The notes under the pieces: generated by a model
Databases searched by the model: none
Seen by the model: the letters and a program-made list of their open reading frames with translations, nothing else
What the model was told of the DNA's origin: nothing
Position numbers and translations under genes: made by a program
Shown here: piece by piece, positions 34,345 to 44,200 of the stretch
Numbering within the stretch: the stretch's first letter is position 1
Layout of the letters: every line of letters begins with the position of its first letter
Assembly (NCBI GenBank): GCA_944324825.1
Contig: CALUXU010000012.1
Location: 1-64,000, forward strand
From: Candidatus Gastranaerophilales bacterium
GTDB taxonomy: Bacteria > Cyanobacteriota > Vampirovibrionia > Gastranaerophilales > Gastranaerophilaceae
Length of the DNA: 64,000 nt
Direction: 5' to 3'

Positions 34345-35343
34345 ATGGCAAAATTTGAAGGACAAGATAGACGTGAAGCAACAATTGCTAAAGTTTTATC
34401 AGAATACGGATTCAAATCTCTTGATGAAGCTAACGAACTTTGCTTATCAAAAGGAATCAACGTTGATGAAATCGTAAAAGGGATTCAACCTATCGCATTT
34501 GATAACGCTTCATGGGCTTATACATTAGGTTGTGCAATTGCAATTAAAAAAGGTATTACAAATGCAGCTGATGCAGCAGAAGCAATCGGTATCGGTTTAC
34601 AAGCATTTGCAGTTCCTGGTTCAGTAGGTGACACAAGAAAAGTTGGTTTAGGTCACGGTAACTTAGGCGCAATGCTTCTAAGAGAAGAAACTAAATGCTT
34701 CTGTTTCTTAGCAGGTCACGAATCTTTCGCAGCTGCTGAAGGTGCAATCGGTATTGCTAGAAACGCTAACAAAGTTAGAAAAGAACCTTTAAGAGTAATC
34801 TTAAACGGTTTAGGAAAAGATGCCGCTTACATCATTTCAAGAATCAACGGGTTCACTTCTGTTGAAACAGAATATGACTACAAAACAGGTGAATTAAAAG
34901 TTGTTAAAGAAACTCCGTTCTCTGAAGGTGAAAGAGCAAAAGTAAAATGCTACGGAGCAGATGATGTATCAGAAGGTGTTGCTATTATGATTAAAGAAGG
35001 TGTTGATGTTTCTATCACAGGTAACTCAACTAACCCTACAAGATTCCAACACCCTGTAGCAGGTACTTATAAAAAATGGTGCTGGGAAAACGGCAGAAAA
35101 TACTTCTCAGTAGCATCAGGCGGCGGTACAGGTAGAACTCTTCACCCTGATAACGTTGCAGCAGGTCCTGCTTCTTACGGTATGACAGATACTATGGGCA
35201 GAATGCACGGTGATGCTCAATTCGCAGGTTCTTCTTCTGTTCCTGCTCACGTTGAAATGATGGGTGTTATCGGTATGGGTAACAACCCTATGGTTGGTGC
35301 AACCGTTGCAGTTGCTGTTGCAGTTGAAAACGCAATGAAATAA
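34345..35343 (+). CDS. GGGtGRT family protein
   Basis: 332-aa cytosolic protein with the eponymous SGGGTGRTLHPDNVAAGPASYGMTD block (about residues 257-280). Further Gly-rich, cofactor-binding-like segments are KVGLGHGNLGAMLLREET and ILNGLGKDAAYIISRING. The family is known only as the partner of the IscU-like protein. I know of no established function. The strong codon bias and a good terminator point to an abundant protein. Confidence 0.82.
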   Translation: MAKFEGQDRREATIAKVLSEYGFKSLDEANELCLSKGINVDEIVKGIQPIAFDNASWAYTLGCAIAIKKGITNAADAAEAIGIGLQAFAVPGSVGDTRKVGLGHGNLGAMLLREETKCFCFLAGHESFAAAEGAIGIARNANKVRKEPLRVILNGLGKDAAYIISRINGFTSVETEYDYKTGELKVVKETPFSEGERAKVKCYGADDVSEGVAIMIKEGVDVSITGNSTNPTRFQHPVAGTYKKWCWENGRKYFSVASGGGTGRTLHPDNVAAGPASYGMTDTMGRMHGDAQFAGSSSVPAHVEMMGVIGMGNNPMVGATVAVAVAVENAMK

Positions 35344-35363
35344 ACCATTTCATACATTACAAG

Positions 35364-35396
35364 AAATAGGCTGCCAACTCGGCAGTCTATTTTTTT
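35364..35396. terminator. terminator of the IscU-like/GGGtGRT operon
   Basis: AAATAGGCTGCC (35364-35375) and GGCAGTCTATTT (35381-35392, one G-U pair) followed by T. The stop codon of the convergent 87-aa gene lies at its right edge. Confidence 0.85.
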
Positions 35397-35658
35397 ATAC
35401 AAGCATACAGTGATTACCGGCAAGTTGCCTTTGTAATCTCACACCTAATAACCCTTTCTTAGCACCTAGAAATAAACATGAGAACATAAGCATTGTCGTA
35501 GTTAATGCGGTCGCAAGAGTAATACGTTTAAGTGCTATCTCATCAGCCATAGCAGGCGTATGCGGAATTGACTTAACCGTATGTACATTATTTTTAACGG
35601 AAGACCTTAAACCTGAAAACGGGCTATTAACCCTGCTATTCACAGAACTAACATACAT
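35395..35658 (-). CDS. small membrane protein with N-terminal F-S-G motif
   Basis: 87-aa protein: MYVSSVNSRVNSPFSGLRSS with F14-S-G16, a Ser/Asn-rich N-terminus and one membrane segment at about residues 49-68. I start at the ATG behind GAGGTG. A clean TTGACA -35-like box lies upstream near 35725 on the minus strand. No family is recognised. The F-x-G motif is nearly in register with those of the JAMM-, deamidase- and HNH-like proteins. Confidence 0.6.
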   Translation of the reverse strand: MYVSSVNSRVNSPFSGLRSSVKNNVHTVKSIPHTPAMADEIALKRITLATALTTTMLMFSCLFLGAKKGLLGVRLQRQLAGNHCMLV

Positions 35659-35667
35659 AATAAACAC

Positions 35668-35962
35668 CTCGATTCAAGGAAACATAAAACCCTACACTCT
35701 CATTTTCGTACTTTTTTTTAATTTGTCAAGAGGGGGGTAAATGAGGGTTAAATGTATTTGGTTAGAATTGCGCCTACGCATTGAAGAAAGCAGTTAAGCA
35801 GCTATGAAGTCAAGAAGCCAGGCGAAATTATTGTAATATTCGGAGCACTTAGAACCTACACCTCACCCTGCCCTCTCCTCAAGGAGAGGGTAATGCCTAG
35901 CGGTTTTTGACTACTTAGCAGCATTTCTAACTTCTATTCACCCTTCTCTAATCACTGCCTAA
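35668..35962. other. gene-free stretch with one hairpin
   Basis: About 295 bp without a credible gene. The only structure I see is CCCTCTCCT (35871-35879) with AGGAGAGGG (35882-35890), a 9-bp stem with a 2-nt loop. It resembles dispersed palindromes found in many bacterial genomes, and no T-tract follows directly. Confidence 0.5.
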
Positions 35963-36658
35963 TCACTTAATCAATTGAAATGCCTCTTGCTGGGTCATTC
36001 CCTTTTCACCAATCGCAATATTTCCCCAGCCGGCAAGAATACAGGTAAGATTTGGAATATTTTGACAAGGAATCAGATTGTGAGAATTATCATCTACAAA
36101 AAATGCTCTTGAAGTATTATTCTCAACGATATACCGCTCAATAAATTCTGATTTATTAATAACGCCGGAAAGCTCCTCTTTTCCTATAATCTTGAAATCA
36201 ACACCCTTCCTTTTTATCGCAAAAGAATTTTTTCTTGAAACCACCAATATATCAAATTTATCCCTGTCAAGAGAATCCACCATATCATAAAACGGAAACT
36301 TCTCCTCCAATGAATCAACATAATCAGGATAATTTTCTATCAGATAATGTCTGCTATTTGTATATTTTGTTTCAAATATCTCCTCTTCGTCCAAATCACG
36401 GTGAGATATCAAATAATTATATCTTTCAATAAATTCTTCATCTGTATAGCCGGCCCCTTCTGACAACGCCTTCATTAAATACATATACTGCCAGGAATTG
36501 AATACCAAAAACTTATACCTGTAAAACTTGGAATAAATATCCGGTTCAATAGGTGCAAAAAAATCAACCCCCCGGCATACATGCCGGCACAATACATAAG
36601 CTTCTTTCAATGTATCATACAAAACACCGTCAAAATCTAAGAATAAAACCGTTTTCAT
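35963..36658 (-). CDS. HAD-superfamily hydrolase
   Basis: 231-aa protein starting MKTVLFLDFDGVLYDT, with DxDGV nucleophile motif I (D8, D10). Motif II is VVSRKN, and FFVDDNSHNL is the motif IV acidic pair. A large helical cap of about 110 residues lies between. The substrate is unknown. It is adjacent to a small membrane protein gene, one base upstream of this gene's start. Confidence 0.75.
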   Translation of the reverse strand: MKTVLFLDFDGVLYDTLKEAYVLCRHVCRGVDFFAPIEPDIYSKFYRYKFLVFNSWQYMYLMKALSEGAGYTDEEFIERYNYLISHRDLDEEEIFETKYTNSRHYLIENYPDYVDSLEEKFPFYDMVDSLDRDKFDILVVSRKNSFAIKRKGVDFKIIGKEELSGVINKSEFIERYIVENNTSRAFFVDDNSHNLIPCQNIPNLTCILAGWGNIAIGEKGMTQQEAFQLIK

Positions 36659-36659
36659 T

Positions 36660-36992
36660 TTAAAAATACCATACTACAAAAATTACACTAATTACCGCAA
36701 AAACAATATGCATTAATGAATAAATCTTTTGGTCGTAATAGTTTGCCGCCTTACCTAACAAAGTTAAATAAGGAGATGCAGCAAAAAAGAGCATTAAAAT
36801 CTTAAAAGCAGGATTAGGAACTCTAAACATCAATAAGAATGCAAATAAAGAATACAAAAATAAAAAGAATCTTATTGCAGTAACATAATTGGAAATAAGG
36901 ATATCGTTCTTCATCCTAAAAATAAATATATTTCCGAAAAGAACAGATAAAGCAAATAAACTTCCGAAAATTACAAATAAATCATTTAACAA
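36660..36992 (-). CDS. small multi-TM membrane protein
   Basis: 110-aa protein of about four hydrophobic segments (LFVIFGSLFALSVLFGNIFIF, AIRFFLFLYSLFAFLLMF, FKILMLFFAASPYLTLL and LMHIVFAVISVIFVVWYF). The family is not recognised. It is probably co-transcribed with the HAD gene that follows it. Confidence 0.7.
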   Translation of the reverse strand: MLNDLFVIFGSLFALSVLFGNIFIFRMKNDILISNYVTAIRFFLFLYSLFAFLLMFRVPNPAFKILMLFFAASPYLTLLGKAANYYDQKIYSLMHIVFAVISVIFVVWYF

Positions 36993-37018
36993 AATAACAC
37001 CTCTTTTAACCAGAAAAA

Positions 37019-37047
37019 TTGTACCACAAATTTTTTTGTTTTATAAT
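37019..37047 (+). promoter_or_regulatory. sigma70-type promoter of wecB, near-leaderless
   Basis: TTGTAC (37019-37024), 17-bp spacer, TATAAT (37042-37047), then seven bases to the ATG at 37055. A transcript would start at about the initiation codon, and no Shine-Dalgarno sequence is present. Confidence 0.55.
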
Positions 37048-37054
37048 TCAAATT

Positions 37055-38173
37055 ATGAAAACGATTATTTTTATATTTGGAACAAGACCAGAAATAATTA
37101 AACTTGCACCGGTTATTTTAGAATTAAAAAAATATCCGGAGGATTATAACGTATTAATCTGTAATACCGAACAGCAAAAAGAATTATCAAACCAAACACT
37201 TGCGTATTTCGGTCTAAAAGCAGATATAAATCTTGATTGTATGAGAGAGAACCAATCACTTGCAGGGGTTCAAACCAAAATATTAACATCACTCGATGAA
37301 GTATTTAATCAAAATAAAATTGATGCAACGATTGTACAGGGAGATACAATGACCGTATTATGCGGTGCGTTAATCAGTTTTTATCATAAAATACCTGTTT
37401 ACCATGTTGAAGCAGGTTTACGTTCTTATGATATATATGAGCCGTTCCCGGAAGAAGTTATGCGCCAGATGACAAGCAGAGTAGCAGATATTCATTTTGC
37501 ACCGACAATAGTCAATAAAAACGCATTACTCAAAGAAAATATTGATGAAAACAAAATCCATATAGTCGGAAACACAGTTATAGATGCCCTATTCTGTTTG
37601 TCCGATGAAGTTATTGAACATTCAAAAAAATTCTTTGAAGAAAAAGGAATTACCATTGATGACAAACTGGTATTAATCACAGCCCACAGACGTGAAAATC
37701 ACGGAGAAAGAATAGATAGAATTATTGAGGCTATCTCATATCTTGCGACTAAATATGCGGATCATACCTTCGTAATACCTGTTCATCCGAATCCGAATGT
37801 AAAAAACAAAATCCATGAAAGACTGGGTGTTTTAAATAACATTAAACTCTTACAGCCTCTGGATTACCCTTATCTGGTATATTTAATGAAACACGCAAAG
37901 CTAATCCTGACCGATTCCGGCGGAATCCAGGAGGAAGCACCTTCCTTCAGCTGTCCTACACTTGTTATGAGATATGAAACAGAAAGAAAAGAAGGCATTG
38001 AAGCCGGTGTTTCAACTCTGGTCGGGGCTGATTACGATAAAATTTTGGAATACAGTGAACAAATTTTATCAAAGCAAAAATCAGAAACCAGATTACAAGC
38101 TAAAAACCCTTATGGTGACGGAACCTCAGCAAAACAAATCGAATCCGTTATTCGAAAAAATTTAATTAATTAA
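37055..38173 (+). CDS. wecB: UDP-N-acetylglucosamine 2-epimerase (non-hydrolysing)
   Basis: 372-aa GT-B-fold epimerase making UDP-ManNAc for surface polysaccharides. FGTRPEIIKLAPV, EAGLRSYDIYEPFPEE, ITAHRRENHGERI and LTDSGGIQEEAPS are the family motifs, all intact. I start at the ATG after the TATAAT box. It stands alone, so the polysaccharide pathway lies elsewhere. Confidence 0.93.
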   Translation: MKTIIFIFGTRPEIIKLAPVILELKKYPEDYNVLICNTEQQKELSNQTLAYFGLKADINLDCMRENQSLAGVQTKILTSLDEVFNQNKIDATIVQGDTMTVLCGALISFYHKIPVYHVEAGLRSYDIYEPFPEEVMRQMTSRVADIHFAPTIVNKNALLKENIDENKIHIVGNTVIDALFCLSDEVIEHSKKFFEEKGITIDDKLVLITAHRRENHGERIDRIIEAISYLATKYADHTFVIPVHPNPNVKNKIHERLGVLNNIKLLQPLDYPYLVYLMKHAKLILTDSGGIQEEAPSFSCPTLVMRYETERKEGIEAGVSTLVGADYDKILEYSEQILSKQKSETRLQAKNPYGDGTSAKQIESVIRKNLIN

Positions 38174-38278
38174 GAAATATTACAATTACACTACATTTCA
38201 CGGAGTATATAGTTTTTATCTCAAGCATGTTTATGATAAAATTTCTATGGGAATTTGTATACAAAATAGGACTTAGAA

Positions 38279-41200
38279 ATGGCAGAAATCAATAATCTTG
38301 AAGATATAAAAACGAACTTTGAAAAAATTACAAACTTAATTAATTCAATGAGAGCACAAGGAGTGCTTAGCTTCTCGGGAGTAGATAAAGTATTAACCGC
38401 TATCAATAACAAAATTGATAACCTTAATCTGGATGAAAATGCGGATTTACTCAAGCTTTTAATCGGTGAGGTTAAAAATAATATTGAAGAAAGACACGGT
38501 TTTGTTGTTTCTAAGTTTGCAGAAATAGAATCTTCTATTAACACTCTTGTAAAAGACAATGAAGAAGCCCTTAAGTCCACTGAAATCAAAAAATTATTTG
38601 ATGTAATCGCCACAAACCTTGCTGTTTTTTCAAAAGAAGTTGTATCCCAAAAAGATGCGCTGACCGAAATTACTCTAAGACTTGAATCTTTAAGAACCGA
38701 TGACACAAATAAAAATGATATTATCAAAAATATTTCAACATTAAGATTTGATATTACAAGAATCAACAACGGTTTTGAAAGTATTATTCTCAATATCAAC
38801 AACAACTTTAAAGAATTGGCTGAAAGCTTTGATAAACTTGCCGCAAGCAATATGAGCGACAGATATGGAAACACAATTGAGGATATCCATACAACATCAA
38901 ACACTATTCTTTCTGCAATATCAATGATTGACAGAAAAAATACCGAACTGACCGAAGGCTTGGAACGACTTGTTACTGTCGGCGATTTTAATGAGTCTAA
39001 AGAATTGTTGTTAAACCTGATAACAAAGAATGATGAAATCCAAGCATCGTTAGCATCTGCGGCAGATAAAGGTTCTATAAACAATCTTGCGGAAATAATA
39101 ACAACATCTATCAATGCAATTAATGAAGTCAAAGCCGTATTAATCGATAACACGGATGAAAAAAGCAAGCAGTTAATGGCTCAGCTTGATTATTTGGAAG
39201 GTGTTGTCAGAACTTCAACCGAAAACTTTGACTTTAAAACATTTAAATCAGAACTTTTAAACGTAGTAAACGATATCGGCACAGAAACAAACATTATTTG
39301 TACGGATTTATTAGAAACAAATAACGAACTCAAAAGAATTCTAACTGCTGTAAATCTGGCAGATTTCAATACAAACCTTACAAAAATCAATGATGCTATC
39401 GTAAAAAATGAAAGCTCAATACAAGAAACAATTAGAGCAGCATCAGACAGATTTACAACAGAAAACAGCCAATCAGCAAGCGCTATTATTAATTCTTTTA
39501 ACACTCAATTAAATGAATTAAAAACAAGCCTTAATACTTTCAGACAGGAATTTAATTCGTCTGATCAAGATAGTTCAAATCTTATTTTAGAAAACATAAG
39601 TAATTTTTCGGAATTAATAAACGGTATTAACTTAAAAATAGACAATACCAACGTAAAAACTATTCAGACATTTAACGATTCCATTTTATCGCTTAAACAA
39701 GATTTAACGAACTTGAATAAAAACTTACAGGGATATTCAAGAGAAACATTAACCGATTTACTTAATAAACTTTCTGATATTTCAACAATATCAGAAAAAT
39801 TAAAGGCTGATTTTATTGAAATATCAGACAACAATTTTGATAACATTAAAACATCAATTAACGATAACGTTATAGCAACATCAGCTCAACTTAAGTCTGA
39901 TATTTTAGAACAGGCTCACAGCAACAAAGAAGATATAAAATCTGCTATTCAAGGAAGTATCAATAATTCTGCCGAAGCATTGAAATCAGATTTTGCAGAA
40001 CAAGGCTACAACAACAAAGAAGACATCAAATCTGCTATTCAAGATAGTATCAATAATTCTGTCGAAGCATTAAAATCTAATTTTTCAGAACAAGGATACA
40101 GCAACAAAGAGGATATAAAATCTGCTATTCGAGATAGCATAAATAGTTCTGCAGCATCACTAAAATCTAATATTTCAGCACAGGCAGATACAAATACTCT
40201 GGAAATAAAATCGGCAATATCCGACGGATTGGCACATACTGCCGAAACAATTAAATCCGAACTTATTGAAAACGCAAACAACAATCTGCAAGAGATTAAA
40301 TCAAGCATAGAAAATATTTCCAGCGTATCTGATAATCTAAAACAAGATTTGTCAGAATTCTCTACAAACAGTATTCAAGAGATAAAATCCAGCATAAACA
40401 ACATTTCTGACACATCAGAACGATTAAAAACCGAGATTATCGGATTAACCGAACACAATATACAAGAAATCAATTCAAACATAAATAATCGTTTGTCTGA
40501 TATTTCCGATCAGGTTAAATCAAATATTTCAGAATTTACAGATAGCAATTTACTTGAAATAAAATCAAATATTTCTAACGAAGTATCTTACGCATCTGAT
40601 AAACTGAAAACTGAATTAACAGAACAAGCAAATAACAACGTTCAGACAATAACATCAAATATTAACGGGTTATATGACGTATCAAACAATCTAAAACAAG
40701 AATTATTAGATGCTTCTAATAATAATGTACAGAGAATAACCGAAAGTATTGACGGGCTCTCAAATGCTTCTGAAAGATTAAAAAATGATATAATCGGACA
40801 TTCCGAAAATACAATAAGAGAAATCACAACAAGTATTGACGGACTTCACAGCGCATCTGATAATCTAAAAACAGAACTTATAGGACTTTCGGCTAATAAT
40901 GTTCAAAAAATCACTTCAAGCATCTATGATTTGTCAGATATTATTTCTAACTTAAGCAATGATATCAAATCAACACCGACATTGTCACCTGACGGATTTG
41001 ACAATAAACTCACAAACTTAAGTTCACAGTTAAAAGACTTAATATCTAATATTCCACAAATACAAGATAATAATTCGGAAGAAATTCTAACGAATATTTC
41101 AAAATTATATGACACATTAAACAGAGTATCTGACGATTTCAGAAATATATACACAACAGATTCTGATACGGTAAAAAGTACAATTAATCAGTTATACGAC

Positions 41201-44200
41201 AAAATTAACGACTTAAATACGGAATTGCCGGCTCTATTATTCCAGTCATCAGGCAAAGTTTCAGAATTTGTCGCAATGCTTCAGGAAAAATTTGAATCAA
41301 CAAACAATTACCTTGAAAACATTGCATCAAAAGTTGAAAATTCAGAACTACACACAATGACTCTTGACAGAATTGATGCGGTTAACTCTGATATTAAATT
41401 TGTAATCAATAATTTGTCAGCAACCTTGTATGATAATAATCACGTACTTGTTCAAAAAGTAAGCGAGATTGATAATGAAATTAAGCAATTATCAGACTCT
41501 TTGTTTGAAAATATCGGAAACTCAAATTCTGAATTAAACGACAAAATTCGTATATTGACAGATACCATCAATAATATACGAGGAGAAATAACAGATAACA
41601 CACATAGTGATGAAAACACAAGACAGTTAAAAGAGCTTCTTGACAGTATTTCATCGGATTTGAAAAATATTTTGTCAGAAGTTTCACAAAACTTGAAAGA
41701 AAATAATGAGTTCTGGATAGAAAAACTTGATAACGCGGCAAACAATGCCTATAATGTACAATCTGCAATCCTTTCCGCCTTAAACGGAACAAATGAAGAT
41801 TTAAAAGGCAGATTTTATGAAACATCTGCGGAGGTTAAAGAATCAGTTTCGAATTTATCCGATAACATAAACCAACATACAGATTCCATAAAAGAAAAAT
41901 TAGATACCGTTTCTAAAGATGTAAAAACTGTTACGGATAAACTTGCAAACTATTTCATCAACAATGACTCTGATTTGGTTTCAAAAATCAATGATTTTTC
42001 TGACAAAATTGCAGAATCAAATAATAATGTAACTGATAAAATCAATTCTATAGAAAATACAGCAAACACAATTAATGAAAATTTATACTCTGCAAAAGAA
42101 GAATTTTCAAGCAAAAGTGATTTACTCAATTCTTCAATATATACAAATACTGACAGAATCGCTGAAAAAATTGACTCATTATCAAATGAAGTCAAATCTA
42201 TAACAGGAGATATCGTCAACAATTTCATTGAAGAAAATGACAGAAATGCTGAAAATACAAGTGGTTTGCATCAAAACATCAATAACACAAAAAATGAAGT
42301 TTTAGACAAAATTCAATCGTCTTCAAACAACATATCAGAAGGAATTAATCTGGTCAGAGAAAATATCAATGCGTTAGAAACAAAACTTGACAATTCTCAA
42401 ACAACTCAAGAAATTAAAAATGCATTGGAATCAACCGTTCAAAATGCACAAACTGAAATTCAGCAAAAAATAGAAGAAGTAACTGATAAATTCAGATTTA
42501 CATCTGATGAAATACTAAATCAAATTCAGTCTAACAACTCCAGAGAAGAACAAATTGAATCATTAAAATATGAAATTCAATCTATCGGAGAAAAAGTTGA
42601 ACAAACATCAAACTCAGTTAACTTTAATACTTCAGAGAATGTTAAAGATATTCATACAAACATCAATACAACACGTGATGCAATATTAAGCCGAGTATCT
42701 TCCGATATTTCAGAAAATATATCTATGGTACAGGATCAGTTATCTATTGTACAAAACAGTATAAAAGATACTGTTGCCGGCTATCTCAACAATAATACTC
42801 ATGAAATAAATGATTCTATTCAAAAGATTCTAACTGAAATTCACAACAGAGAAGAATTACAAAACGAAACCACAAATGAAATAACACATAAAATAAATGA
42901 AGTATTAGACAACTTTAAATCTGATATAGAATTTTCAAACAGCGGGTTGAGTGCATCATTGAAGGATGAAGCATCAAAATTCTCATCCTCAGTTGATACA
43001 CTTATCCATGAATTAGAAGCACTCGAAGTTTCCGTAAAAGACTCTGCTTCTGAAAATAAAATTGAAATCATAAACAGTATAAATGCGGTTTCAAATTATA
43101 TTACTAACGTTGAAAATGATTTCAGAACAGTTATTGCAAATGCAGTAAATAATATTGACGAAAAATTAGCATCAGTACCTCAAAAAATCGATTATGCAGA
43201 ACAATCAATTATCCAAAAAATTGATGATACAAAATACTCAAATAGTGAACAATTTGTTAGTATTATTAACAAAATTAGTGATTTAAACCATATAATCGCT
43301 GATAAAAATGAAGATGTACAAAACAACATTAATTATAAGTACAATGATTTAAAAGAAAATATTCAAGAACTTACAAATTCGTTGAATATCAATTCAAAAG
43401 ACGATTTTGAGGATATTAATTCAAAATTACAAAATATAAATAACAGTATTGCAGAACTCACTGAAAATAGTTCAACACAAAATGAAGAAACATTGCAAGC
43501 TATTTCAAACAAACTTGTGAACTTGAAAGAAAATATTCAGGAATTAACAAATTCATTGAATAACGGTTCAAAAGACAGTTTTGAAGATATTAATCTCAAA
43601 TTACAAAATCTAAGTAACAGTTTGACAGAGCTTTCGGGTATTCAAGCAACACAAAACGAAGAAGCGCTGCAAGCGATATCAAACGGACTTTCTGATTTAA
43701 AAGAAAAAATTAAAAATACAGATTCAATTATATATACAGCAAAAGATATTGTAGGAGAAAATACCAATAAACTGCAAACGATAATTGACTCTGTTAATAA
43801 TGTCTTAAATTCAATTAATGAAACTGACAGCAACATAACTCAAGCAGTTGAAACAGAATTAAACGGACTCAAATCCGCCGTTCAAGCATTAAATACAAGT
43901 ATAAGCAATGATACATTATCTATAAGTGAATTAATACAAACAAGAATTAATTCGATTGAAAATTATTTATCACAAATTGCAGAAAAACAAGAATCGCAAA
44001 ACTCTGAAACTTACAAAAATATTTTGGATTCAATTGAAAATCTTAAAAATATTTCTGAAGATTCAGATTTAAGACTCGGCGAATCATTGAACAAAATGCA
44101 ATCAATGAAGGATGAGGCGATTGAACTCATTAACAATTCTCAAGAGCTTGTAAATGATAAACTGCAGATTATAACAGACAATTCAAACAGTCATTTCAAT

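Noticed and set aside
38279-38380. F-S-G at residues 32-34 of the giant protein as another instance of the N-terminal motif.
   Set aside because: It is not in register with residues 14-18 of the other proteins and sits inside a helical segment, so chance is likely.
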